A program made the position numbers and the translations under genes. From DATJPR01 sp035506295 (GTDB taxonomy: Bacteria; Bacteroidota; Ignavibacteria; UBA10030; UBA6906): a DNA stretch of 45,087 bases. Below are positions 32,721-40,817 of this stretch, piece after piece. The notes beneath the pieces were generated by a model. That model was given only the letters and a program-made list of their open reading frames with translations, was not told the DNA's origin and did no database searches. How positions within the stretch are numbered: position 1 is the first letter of the stretch; every line of letters starts with the position of its first letter. The stretch is from the NCBI GenBank assembly GCA_035506295.1, contig DATJPR010000197.1, positions 1 through 45,087 of the forward strand, written 5' to 3'.

Positions 32721-33947
32721 GTGACGACTGTTCTCCAAGAGCAGGTCAATCACGAATCCCGCGCCCGCCGCGGGATTTTTTATCGTCTGGCCCCTCAGGG
32801 GAAACCCGGGCGTCTGCAATTCATCGACGCCTTCCGAGGGTGGGCCGTCCTGGTGATGATCGAGACGCACGTCCTGAATTCCACCCTGCGCCCGGATCTC
32901 ACGGAGGGTCCGCTCTACAAGGTCCTGAACTTCATCAACGGCCTCGTGGCGCCCGCATTTCTGTTTGCGGCCGGCCTCACCTTTGCGATCGCGACGCGAA
33001 GGAAACTCCGCGACTACCTTGCGTACCGCCCTGCCCTGTTCAAGCAGCTCGGTCGCATCGCACTCCTCTTTGTCATCGGCTATTGCCTGCATATCCCCAA
33101 GTTCGAGTACCATCACTTGCGCTATGAGACGGGCACTATTGCGTGGCACAACTTCCTGCAGGTCGATATACTCCAGTGCATCGGGATGACGCTGCTGCTG
33201 TTGACGGCGCTCCTTCTTGTGCTCCGCACCGAACGAAAATTGTACATCGCCTCCTCGATCCTTCTCGGCGGCGTTCTTCTCGCGACTCCTTTGATCTGGC
33301 AAGTCGATTTCTGGACGATTCTTCCGATCCCGCTTGCCGAGTATTTCAACGGGAATCATGTCTCAATGTTTCCCCTGCTTCCCTGGTCCGCGTTTGTGCT
33401 CGCGGGGACGTTGGTGGGCTACTACTATCTCGAATCCGCCGGTCCCGGTCTGGACCCCGCGCTGATGAAGAAGCGCATGACAACGCTTTCGTTGTTTGCC
33501 GTCGGCCTGATCCTCGCTTCGTTCGTGCTTCATCCCATCGCGGCTTCGCTTTATCCTTCGTATGATTACTGGAAGACCAGCCCGAGTTTCGTCCTCCTTC
33601 GTCTTGGTCTTGTCATTCTCCTCCTTGCGGGCGGGTACTTCTGGGAACAACGGCGGGGGATTTCCGCTTCATCGGTGGTGACGATTTCCGGCCGGGAATC
33701 TCTCCTGGTGTATACCGTTCACCTGATGATCCTTTACGGGAACTTCAAGGGGCCGCATTTCGTCGACCGCGTCGGGCATCAATTCGGGTTTCTGGAGGTC
33801 TTCGGCGTCTCCGCGGTTCTGATTGTGCTGATGATCCTCCTTGCGGTCGCCTGGAGTTTTATCAAGTCGCACCACATCTGGTTGCGAAGGTCCATCGAGG
33901 GATGCGTCGTTGCTGGGTTTGCGTACGTGTTTTTTGTCGGGCTGTAG
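32721..33947 (+). CDS. HGSNAT/DUF1624-like polytopic membrane protein
   Basis: 408 residues from GTG 32721, 2 nt after the receiver gene. About ten or eleven membrane helices. RLQFIDAFRGWAVLVMIETHVLN is the start motif of the acyltransferase-3/heparan-alpha-glucosaminide N-acetyltransferase (DUF1624) superfamily, followed by GPLYKVLNFINGLVAPAFLFAAGLTFA and a late SGRESLLVYTVHLMILYG. Such proteins transfer acetyl or acyl groups onto glycans or lipids at the membrane. There is no visible substrate clue in the neighbourhood. Confidence 0.82.
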   Translation: MTTVLQEQVNHESRARRGIFYRLAPQGKPGRLQFIDAFRGWAVLVMIETHVLNSTLRPDLTEGPLYKVLNFINGLVAPAFLFAAGLTFAIATRRKLRDYLAYRPALFKQLGRIALLFVIGYCLHIPKFEYHHLRYETGTIAWHNFLQVDILQCIGMTLLLLTALLLVLRTERKLYIASSILLGGVLLATPLIWQVDFWTILPIPLAEYFNGNHVSMFPLLPWSAFVLAGTLVGYYYLESAGPGLDPALMKKRMTTLSLFAVGLILASFVLHPIAASLYPSYDYWKTSPSFVLLRLGLVILLLAGGYFWEQRRGISASSVVTISGRESLLVYTVHLMILYGNFKGPHFVDRVGHQFGFLEVFGVSAVLIVLMILLAVAWSFIKSHHIWLRRSIEGCVVAGFAYVFFVGL

Positions 33948-34037
33948 ATACCGGCACCAGATATATCTACCGGTTTCTCCATTCTACGGACGTAGCATGT
34001 CGAAGACCCCGGCCGTTTTTCGGTCGGGGCTACGTCC
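33944..34037. repeat. Nested inverted repeats after the HGSNAT-like gene
   Basis: GTAGATA (33944-33950) is matched by TATCTAC (33964-33970). A second structure follows: outer arms GGACGTAGC (33988-33996) and GCTACGTCC (34029-34037), enclosing an inner hairpin CCCCGGCC-GTTTTTC-GGTCGGGG (34007-34029, one G-T pair). It could terminate the upstream unit, but the nested arms also look like a small dispersed palindromic element. Confidence 0.55.
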
Positions 34038-34148
34038 CTGCGAAGGAGAAGAGCATTAAGCGTTTTCCATGTTGGTTGGGCAACTGATCAATCTCACTGA
34101 GAATTGCTCGTCTTATCATCCTCCACATCTCGAAAGCAGAAGGACCTT

Positions 34149-34754
34149 ATGCCACAACTGGTGTTGTTGCGTCACGGCGAATCACAATGGAATCTTGAAA
34201 ATCGTTTCACGGGATGGGTCGACGTCCCCCTCTCCGCCAAAGGGGTGGAAGAAGCGCGCCAGGCCGGCGAGAAGCTGAAGGGATACAAATTCGATCGCGC
34301 CTTCACGTCGGTCCTCAAACGCGCAAACGACACGCTCACGATCGTGCTCGAGATCATCGGACAGAAGAATCTCCCGACAGAGTTCGACCAGGCGTTGAAC
34401 GAGCGCCACTATGGCGATCTCCAGGGACTGAACAAGGCGGAGACCGCGAAGAAGTATGGCGACGCACAGGTGAAGCTGTGGCGCAGAAGCTACGATATCC
34501 AGCCGCCAAACGGCGAAAGTCTCAAGGACACCGCGGCACGCGTGCTCCCGTACTGGGAGCAGCATATCTGGCCGGCAGTGCTAAAGGGCGAAAACGTCCT
34601 GATCGCGGCACACGGGAACAGCTTGCGCTCACTGGTCATGCATCTGGACAAGCTCACCCGCGAGCAGGTCGTCGAGTTGAACATCCCCACCGGGGTGCCA
34701 CTGCTGTATGAGTTTGACAAATCCGGCAAGGAGATTTCCCACCGTTATCTTTAA
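34149..34754 (+). CDS. gpmA: 2,3-bisphosphoglycerate-dependent phosphoglycerate mutase
   Basis: 201 residues, the short type. The phosphohistidine motif LVLLRHGESQWN carries the active histidine at residue 9; ALNERHYGDLQGLNK, GESLKDTAARVLPYW and NVLIAAHGNSLRSLVMHL complete the active site. It interconverts 3- and 2-phosphoglycerate in glycolysis. ATG 34149 has AAGGA just before it; an earlier open frame is not used. It is shorter than E. coli GpmA (250) because of a reduced C-terminal region, as in several FCB and alphaproteobacterial forms. It stands alone between palindromic elements. Confidence 0.93.
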   Translation: MPQLVLLRHGESQWNLENRFTGWVDVPLSAKGVEEARQAGEKLKGYKFDRAFTSVLKRANDTLTIVLEIIGQKNLPTEFDQALNERHYGDLQGLNKAETAKKYGDAQVKLWRRSYDIQPPNGESLKDTAARVLPYWEQHIWPAVLKGENVLIAAHGNSLRSLVMHLDKLTREQVVELNIPTGVPLLYEFDKSGKEISHRYL

Positions 34755-34768
34755 GATCGAATGGACCT

Positions 34769-34800
34769 CCCGGGCGCCGGTCCAACGGCCGGCACCCGGG
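34769..34800 (+). terminator. Hairpin after gpmA
   Basis: CCCGGG-C-GCCGG, loop, CCGGC-A-CCCGGG (34769-34800), 11 pairs with one internal mismatch. It lacks a T-tract and ends 10 nt before the next ATG, so it may reduce read-through rather than fully terminate. Confidence 0.4.
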
Positions 34801-34810
34801 GCATCACGCT

Positions 34811-36613
34811 ATGAAATCTCTCTTCGCACTTCTCATGCTGTCGATGATCACCACCGAACCCGCATCATCCGCCACTCCTCCCCGCAAACTTGACGGGCAA
34901 TGGCTGTTCCATGTCGATTCGTCGAGGACGGGGCTGGACAACTCGTGGTATTCGCCATCGCACAACCGGAGCGATTGGGTGCCGGCTCCGGTGCCTGCCT
35001 ACTGGGAAACGTATCCCGGCCTTGAGAACTACGACGGCTGGGGATGGTTTGCGACGAAGTTCACGGCGGAACGGGCCGGGGATTCGCTTTCCCTCTACTT
35101 CGGTGGAGTCGACGATGACGCTGCAGTGTGGGTCAACGGCATCCCCGTCGGAGGCCATACGGGATATTCCGACCCGTTCCTCCTCGACATTCGCAAGGCG
35201 GTGCGGCCGGGGGAAAATCAGCTCGTCGTGCTCGTGAAGGACTATGCAGGTGGAGGAGGGATCTACCGATCGGTCACTCTCGTTGACGACCGGCATCTCG
35301 ATGACGTTCTCAAGGGACCATATTTTGGCAAGCACGCCCGACAGAGCGCGCAATGGGTCAAGGATGCGGTCATCTATTCCGTTTACCTGAGGTCGTTTTC
35401 GCGTGAAGGGACGTTCGCCGGACTGCAGAAGCGGCTCCCTGAGTTGAAGAACATGGGGATCACCGTCCTGTGGCTGATGCCCATTCACCCTGTCGGTGTC
35501 AAGAACCGCAAGGGAACGCTGGGCAGTCCGTATTCTGTCCGGGATTACTACGGCATCAACCCCGAGTTCGGAACGATGGCAGACTTCAAGTCACTCCTCC
35601 ATGCCGCACACGACCTGGGCTTGAAGGTCATCATCGATCTGGTAGCGAACCATACATCGTGGGACAGCAAACTCATCACGGAGCATCCGGAGTGGTTCAC
35701 GAAAGACTCGACCGGTGCGATCGTGTCGCCGAACCCCGACTGGACGGACGTCGCAGATCTCGATTATTCCAAGCCCGGCTTGCGCCGTTACATGGAAGAC
35801 ATGATGGTGTGGTGGGTGAAGGATGTGGGCATCGACGGGTTCCGGTGCGATGTCGCTGAACTCGTCCCCACGGATTTCTGGGAGGACGTTCGGACCAAGC
35901 TTGATGCGGTGAAGCCGGTCATGATGCTTTCGGAAGGCTCAATCCCGGAGCATCACATGAAAGCCTTCGACATCACCTATTCGTGGAACGTCTACGACCA
36001 GCTCGCGCCGATCCTTTCCGGAAAACGTCCGGCGACGACGATCGACACGATCCTCAAAACGGAATCGCTCCAGTACCCGATCGGCGCGCTCCGCATGCGG
36101 TTCACCACGAATCACGACAAGAACGCCTGGGACGCTCCGGCCGTCACAAAATTCGGCCCGGGCGGCCTTCGGGCGGCGACAGTCCTTGTTGCGACGATGC
36201 CCGGCATCCCTCTTCTCTACACGGGAGAAGAAGTGGCGAACGACAGGCGCCTCAGCTTGTTCGAAAAAGTGGATGTCGATTGGACGCGCCCGCGGACGAT
36301 GGGAAATCTCGAGTCGGCGCTCTTTCATTGCAGGGCCTCGCACAAAGCTCTACGGGACGGCGCTTTCACGAAGCTGGCGACCGACCACGACGATCAGGTC
36401 TATGCGTTCCTACGGAGCTCCGGGAACGACACGGTGGTGGTGCTCATCAATCTGCACGGCGAGAGCGTGCAGTGCACTCTGCAACTGCCGGCTCCGGAAC
36501 GCGAGAAGCTGGCCGGCCTGCGCAATATTTTCACGGCCCGACCTCTGCTGACAGGAAAAGAAGATGGCGTAACGCTGGAGGGATACGGCTACGGAGTATA
36601 CGTCGTCCGGTAG
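34811..36613 (+). CDS. Secreted GH13 enzyme with N-terminal carbohydrate-binding-like domain
   Basis: 600 residues with a signal peptide (MKSLFALLMLSMITTEPASS). Residues about 27-160 form a galactose-binding/jelly-roll domain like the sugar-binding domain of GH2 enzymes (LDGQWLFHVD, WVPAPVPAYWE, YFGGVDDDAAVWVNGIPVGGHTGYSDPF). The GH13 barrel starts near 180 (DAVIYSVYLRSFSREGTFAGL). Catalytic residues are D347 in GFRCDVAE, E375 in MLSEGS and D436 in TTNHDKN. A short beta domain ends the protein. It should act on alpha-glucans outside the cytoplasm. The last 25 nt overlap the convergent TSUP gene. Distinct from the GH13 enzyme at 5978 in domain plan. Confidence 0.88.
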   Translation: MKSLFALLMLSMITTEPASSATPPRKLDGQWLFHVDSSRTGLDNSWYSPSHNRSDWVPAPVPAYWETYPGLENYDGWGWFATKFTAERAGDSLSLYFGGVDDDAAVWVNGIPVGGHTGYSDPFLLDIRKAVRPGENQLVVLVKDYAGGGGIYRSVTLVDDRHLDDVLKGPYFGKHARQSAQWVKDAVIYSVYLRSFSREGTFAGLQKRLPELKNMGITVLWLMPIHPVGVKNRKGTLGSPYSVRDYYGINPEFGTMADFKSLLHAAHDLGLKVIIDLVANHTSWDSKLITEHPEWFTKDSTGAIVSPNPDWTDVADLDYSKPGLRRYMEDMMVWWVKDVGIDGFRCDVAELVPTDFWEDVRTKLDAVKPVMMLSEGSIPEHHMKAFDITYSWNVYDQLAPILSGKRPATTIDTILKTESLQYPIGALRMRFTTNHDKNAWDAPAVTKFGPGGLRAATVLVATMPGIPLLYTGEEVANDRRLSLFEKVDVDWTRPRTMGNLESALFHCRASHKALRDGAFTKLATDHDDQVYAFLRSSGNDTVVVLINLHGESVQCTLQLPAPEREKLAGLRNIFTARPLLTGKEDGVTLEGYGYGVYVVR

Positions 36614-37365
36614 AACATAATCGCCGAGAGCACAAGTCCGATTCCAGTGATGACCCATCGCACTTTGCGTTGTTCGACCTTCTGTGCAAAGTGCGCGCCG
36701 GAGAACCCTCCTGCGATCGTCCCGATCGCCATGATTCCCGCCGAACCCCAATTGATGATCCCGCTCAGGACGAAATAAATCGCGGCGACAATGTTGATGA
36801 GGAAGCCCAGGATGGTTTTGACGGTATTCATTTCATGGACATCGTTGAAGCCGAGCATCCCGAGTGAGGCAAGCATGAGGATGCCGATCCCCGCCCCGAA
36901 ATATCCCCCGTACAACGCCACGCAAAACTGAAACAGCGTCGCCCCCGCCAGCCATCGTCTGGACGGCTCCGCGGCGCCCGGCCGGAAGAACCGCGCGACG
37001 GTGGTGTTTGCCATGAAGAGAATCGTCGCAAAGAGGATAAGGAACGGAACCAGTCCGTCGAAGACCGACGAGGGTGTCTGCACGAGCAGGATCCCCCCGA
37101 TCAGACCGCCGACGAGACTCACGGGGGTGAACAGCCGGAGCCACCGGCGGACGGCGGGAATGTTGCGTCGGTAGCCGAAGACACTGCTGATCGTGCCGGG
37201 GAGAAGGGCGATGGTGCTCGTGGCGTTCGCGACGATGGAGGAGAGACCGGAGAGGATCAAGGAGGGAAACGTCACGATCGTCCCCCCGCCCGCAATGGAA
37301 TTCATTGCTCCGGCGAGGGCGCCCGCGCCGAGGAGGATGAGGATGCGCGAGAGCTCCATCCGCAT
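36589..37365 (-). CDS. TSUP (TauE/SafE) family membrane transporter
   Basis: 258 residues with about eight membrane segments. ILLGAGALAGAMNSIAGGGTIVTFPSLIL and ANATSTIALLPGTISSVFGYRR form the first family half-repeat; FGAGIGILMLASLGMLGFNDVHEMNTVKTILGFLIN the second. Members export or import sulfite, sulfonates or other small organic anions. ATG 37365 overlaps the stop of the helicase gene (TGATG), so the two are coupled; GTG 37368 and ATG 37359 are alternatives. Substrate unknown. Confidence 0.88.
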   Translation of the reverse strand: MRMELSRILILLGAGALAGAMNSIAGGGTIVTFPSLILSGLSSIVANATSTIALLPGTISSVFGYRRNIPAVRRWLRLFTPVSLVGGLIGGILLVQTPSSVFDGLVPFLILFATILFMANTTVARFFRPGAAEPSRRWLAGATLFQFCVALYGGYFGAGIGILMLASLGMLGFNDVHEMNTVKTILGFLINIVAAIYFVLSGIINWGSAGIMAIGTIAGGFSGAHFAQKVEQRKVRWVITGIGLVLSAIMFYRTTYTP

Positions 37366-38954
37366 CACTCGGGGTTCTGGCGCCGATCATGCGACCTGCC
37401 GTCGCCGCGCGGTCTGTGCCTCTGCCCGTGGCGCCGGTTCGGCCCGTGCTGGCGCGCCGGCTCAATGATCAGCTCGGCGGGGGTCGATTGCACGGCGACG
37501 GGTTCGCGCAGGAGTGACTCTTCCGGCTGGAGACAGGACAACGGTCTTCCGATATATTGTTCGATGGAAGGGATCTGCTGGGCGTCCATCTCATCCGCGA
37601 AGCTGACCGAGGTCCCCGTCGCTCCCGCCCGTCCGGTTCTTCCTATCCGGTGGACGTAATCATCGGGATTCAGCGGCAGGTTGTAGTTCACCACGTGACT
37701 GATGTCTTCAACGTGCAGACCGCGCGCGGCGACATCGGTCGCCACGAGGACGCGGATCTTGCCCGTGCGAAATCCCTCGAGCGTTTTGATGCGCCGCTCC
37801 TGCGCGACGTCGCCGGAGAGAAGTCCGGTGCTGATCCCCAGCGCAGCGAGTCTCCTCGCGAGTTCCTGACTCTGATCTCTCCGGTTCGCGAACACGAGAA
37901 CACGTTCCAAGCGGTCGCGCACCACAAGATTGTAGAGAATTTTGAACTTCTCGTTTTCCGTCACGATGTACACGACCTGCTCGACCGTGTCCGTCGCCAC
38001 CTGCTCGGGATCGATCTCGATCGTGACGGCGTCCTTCGTCCACCGCGAGGCGAGCCTGACGACGTCTGGTGTCAATGTGGCGCTGAAGAGCAGCGTCTGA
38101 CGCCGGGTCTTGGGCGGGGTGCTTTCGATGATCCGCCTCACATCCGGAATGAATCCCATGTCGAGCATCCGGTCGGCTTCGTCGATAACCAGGATCTCAA
38201 CCTTCGCCAGCGAGAGCCCTCCCTTGGTTTTGAAATCGAGCAGTCTTCCCGGCGTCGCGACGACCACGTCCACCGGTCCCTGTTCGAGCTGCCTTCGCTG
38301 CTTTTGATAGTCCATGCCGCCATACACCGCCAGGGTTCTGATCCCCGTGCAGTACTTCGACAGCGCGTGGGCGTCTTTCTCGATCTGGAGGACGAGTTCG
38401 CGCGTCGGTGCCAGGATCAACGCCCTCGGTGCGCCGGGCTTTCTTCCTGCTTCGTGGGGAGACTTCAGAAATGCGCTCAGGATGGTGATGAGGAACGCCG
38501 CCGTTTTCCCCGTTCCCGTCTGCGCACGACCTGTCGTATCCCGGCCCTCGAGCGTGTTCGGAAGAACCTCCGCCTGAACGGGTGTACAGTACCGGAAGTT
38601 CAGGTCGGCGATGGCGTGCATCACTTCCGACGGGAGGGACAGATCCTGGAATCGTGTTTTCCCCTCCACCCGCTCGACGACATACGTGGAGGCGTCCCAG
38701 GCGGGCGGCCGCGGAGCCGGCCTGGCCACGCGCGCCCCTGCACCACGATCCCGGGGAGCCTTTGTCCCGCCCGCATTATCCCTGCGTTGGCGTCCGCCCT
38801 GTCGTGCGCCCTGGCGATTGCCCGGGCTCCGGGACGGCCGTATTTGTTGAGCTCCTCGGAGAGGAGCAACGGGCGTGATTGTCGGAGCACCCTGTCCTGT
38901 GGAAGGATTGCGCTTCTTGAACCAGCCTCTAATGGTGTCGAGGAATCGACCCAA
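37365..38954 (-). CDS. DEAD-box RNA helicase (RhlB-like core)
   Basis: 529 residues. A basic, Gly/Arg/Pro-rich N-terminal tail (about 1-90) precedes the helicase core: FQDLSLPSEVMHAIADLNFRYCTPVQAEVLP (Q motif), AQTGTGKTAAFL (motif I), PTRELVLQ, TPGRLLDF, VIDEADRMLDMGFIP (DEAD), LLFSATLT, VFANRRDQ, ATDVAARGLHV and HRIGRTGRAG. The core strongly resembles the gammaproteobacterial RhlB type that also has an EGKTRF lead-in. It unwinds structured RNA, probably in decay or ribosome assembly. Start TTG 38954 is supported by GGAGGA 7 nt upstream. Overlaps the TSUP gene. Confidence 0.9.
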   Translation of the reverse strand: MGRFLDTIRGWFKKRNPSTGQGAPTITPVAPLRGAQQIRPSRSPGNRQGARQGGRQRRDNAGGTKAPRDRGAGARVARPAPRPPAWDASTYVVERVEGKTRFQDLSLPSEVMHAIADLNFRYCTPVQAEVLPNTLEGRDTTGRAQTGTGKTAAFLITILSAFLKSPHEAGRKPGAPRALILAPTRELVLQIEKDAHALSKYCTGIRTLAVYGGMDYQKQRRQLEQGPVDVVVATPGRLLDFKTKGGLSLAKVEILVIDEADRMLDMGFIPDVRRIIESTPPKTRRQTLLFSATLTPDVVRLASRWTKDAVTIEIDPEQVATDTVEQVVYIVTENEKFKILYNLVVRDRLERVLVFANRRDQSQELARRLAALGISTGLLSGDVAQERRIKTLEGFRTGKIRVLVATDVAARGLHVEDISHVVNYNLPLNPDDYVHRIGRTGRAGATGTSVSFADEMDAQQIPSIEQYIGRPLSCLQPEESLLREPVAVQSTPAELIIEPARQHGPNRRHGQRHRPRGDGRSHDRRQNPE

Positions 38955-39002
38955 GACAAAATCCTCCAGAGGGAGATGTGATGTGCGGTTTCAAATGGTC
39001 AT

Positions 39003-39031
39003 AATATACAAGAAGAGTCACTCAATTTCAT
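39003..39031 (-). promoter_or_regulatory. Promoter for the helicase gene
   Basis: On the minus strand: ATGAAA (39031-39026), 17-bp spacer, TATATT (39008-39003), about 40-45 nt upstream of the TTG start. Confidence 0.45.
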
Positions 39032-39040
39032 AAGAGAGGA

Positions 39041-39079
39041 AGAGAAAAGCCGGCGATCGTGGGTCCCGACCGCCGGCTT
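39041..39079 (-). terminator. Rho-independent terminator of the cytochrome gene
   Basis: Perfect 9-bp stem AAGCCGGCG/CGCCGGCTT (39047-39055 and 39071-39079). Read on the minus strand, it is followed by TTTTCTCT, then a pyrimidine-rich run. It lies 28 nt past the stop of the cytochrome gene. Confidence 0.75.
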
Positions 39080-39106
39080 GCCGTAGAACAACGTCCGGAT
39101 GCGGCC

Positions 39107-39520
39107 CTAATTGTCCTGCGCCCCCTGCGCAATCCAGTCCTTCAGGGTCTGAAGTTCCTCCGGGGTAAGGTGTTTCTGCTGTAATTCCCCGCTGCTGAGC
39201 TTCTTCGCCAACGGCATGGGGTCGCCGAACGGTGCATCCCCCGTCACCTTCTGGACCAGGAGACTCTTGTCGGGATTCCCCGGAACGATCGGCGCACCGT
39301 GTTTCCCTCCGTCCATCATCAACTCATAGGTATCAAGGGAAAGCTCGCTGGGGTTATAGTTGTCTTCCGAATGACACGGAAGGCAGTACTTCTTCACGAT
39401 CGGCATCACATCATCTTTGAACGATCGTTTCTGCGGCGCGACCTGGGCCGCACACGCGATTACGATCACCATCGCCCCGGCAAGAGCTAGGCGAGGCCCA
39501 CTCATCCGCATGGAAGGCAT
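39107..39520 (-). CDS. Lipoprotein c-type cytochrome (single CXXCH)
   Basis: 137 residues. The signal region LALAGAMVIVIACAAQ fits a lipobox (V-I-A-C), so the mature protein would be lipid-anchored. VMPIVKKYCLPCHS contains one CXXCH haem site at residues 46-50; SELSLDTYELMMDGGKHGAPIVPGNPDKSLLVQKVTG and the late LTPEELQTLKDWIAQGAQ match PSC1/planctomycete-type cytochromes. It should carry electrons at the envelope. Starts at 39520 or 39511 are both possible. It lies 24 nt downstream of the CXXCH barrel gene and is followed by a terminator. Confidence 0.87.
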   Translation of the reverse strand: MPSMRMSGPRLALAGAMVIVIACAAQVAPQKRSFKDDVMPIVKKYCLPCHSEDNYNPSELSLDTYELMMDGGKHGAPIVPGNPDKSLLVQKVTGDAPFGDPMPLAKKLSSGELQQKHLTPEELQTLKDWIAQGAQDN

Positions 39521-39544
39521 AGGGTACTTTGCTCGTGTTGTTTG

Positions 39545-40684
39545 TTAGAAATAGAGATGGAGGAGAAGATCAAATTCACTCTGCAGATCGACATTCGTCC
39601 CGTGGAGAATCCTGTACAACGGACGCACCTCGACGCCCGGAAACGGGAAAAACTCCACTCCGGCCGTGTACCGTGTGATGCTGCCGTTCTTGTAGGTGAT
39701 GTCCGGATCGTAAAAATCATAGGCGAGTTTCAGGTCAAGCCCGGTGATCAACGGGTAATCTCCTTCCACATAACAGACAAAGGACTTTGTCGTTGGCAGG
39801 TCGCTCCGGAGCTGCATCCAATCCACTTCACCGAGCACGGCGAGTTTCCCGATCCCAAGGGAACCGAATCCGCCGTATAGCGTGCTCCTGGGTGATCCCG
39901 ACGTCTGCACCGGTGCGACGAGGTTGATCCGCTGGAGGACGGATTGTGGTACGGCGGCGTTGTACCAGACATTCCCCCCAACTCCGACATGAACAGCCCC
40001 ATCTCCTCCGAACATGCCCTCCACCCGGCCGAGATACGCCTTGTCGTTCCCTTCTGCAGCACCGAATCCATCCGAGCTGTTGAACACCCCTCCGATCACG
40101 GTGATGGGGCCGGGCGAGACATCCACTTCGACGCCTGTTAACTCCGGTCGCGCCAGTTCAGGACTGAAGCCCGTGTAGGTTCTGATAAACGTCGTGTGAT
40201 CGTCCATCTTTGTCCCGTACGCTGGAACAAATTTCCCGACCTTCACCCCCCCGTTGGCCGGCAGGATGCCGAGCAACGCGAAGACCTCGAACCCGTTGTA
40301 CAGCCCCTTGTTGAAAAAGAGATTCACCTTTCGTGCGACGCGGAAATTCAGGTAAAGGTCTCCCTGCATTTGGAAGAACGCGTCGGTGGTGGCACTCGAA
40401 GCCTTCTGGGAAAAATACAGCGTTTGAAAGTCTGCGCCAATCCCCAGGACGTTGCCCAGGAGATTGGAGAAATCGTCGAGCGAATAGTCCTTCGACCATT
40501 CCGGCACCGGGAGCTGTTCGCGTCCGTACTGAACGCCGAACGCCTGCCGCATCTCGCCACCGGAGGGATTGACGTGACACGACTGGCACTTGGCCCCCGT
40601 CAGGGCTGCAAACCGCGGCAGCGCAAAGCCGTGAGTGATGCAAAGAAAGAGCGCGGAGATGATCACCAGGATGTTAGTGCGCAT
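39545..40684 (-). CDS. Outer-membrane beta-barrel with N-terminal CXXCH haem motif
   Basis: 379 residues. A signal peptide (MRTNILVIISALFLCITHGFA) leads into FAALTGAKCQSCHVNPSGGEMRQAFG, a single haem-binding CXXCH at 33-37 with the trailing NPSGG-MR pattern seen in a group of uncharacterised envelope proteins. From about residue 75 on it reads as beta strands (ADFQTLYFSQ, GDLYLNFRVARKVNLFFNKG, VGGNVWYNAAV) and ends FDLLLHLYF, a barrel terminus. ATG 40684 begins the signal peptide. Downstream lies the lipoprotein cytochrome; the ECF sigma gene is 133 nt upstream. Likely a redox-linked porin. Confidence 0.78.
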   Translation of the reverse strand: MRTNILVIISALFLCITHGFALPRFAALTGAKCQSCHVNPSGGEMRQAFGVQYGREQLPVPEWSKDYSLDDFSNLLGNVLGIGADFQTLYFSQKASSATTDAFFQMQGDLYLNFRVARKVNLFFNKGLYNGFEVFALLGILPANGGVKVGKFVPAYGTKMDDHTTFIRTYTGFSPELARPELTGVEVDVSPGPITVIGGVFNSSDGFGAAEGNDKAYLGRVEGMFGGDGAVHVGVGGNVWYNAAVPQSVLQRINLVAPVQTSGSPRSTLYGGFGSLGIGKLAVLGEVDWMQLRSDLPTTKSFVCYVEGDYPLITGLDLKLAYDFYDPDITYKNGSITRYTAGVEFFPFPGVEVRPLYRILHGTNVDLQSEFDLLLHLYF

Positions 40685-40817
40685 GATGGGCCTCGTCGGT
40701 TTTCGGAGGGAAATATACCGACAGCGGAGGCCCCGCGCAAGGACCGATCCGTGCTCTTCTGCCGGCTCCTCTACGGAACGTTGCTCACGGAAAGACAGTT
40801 CCGCGAAGCTGTGGATG

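Noticed and set aside
37557..38981. Plus-strand open frame of 474 codons
   Set aside because: Antisense to the DEAD-box helicase, which has every helicase motif.
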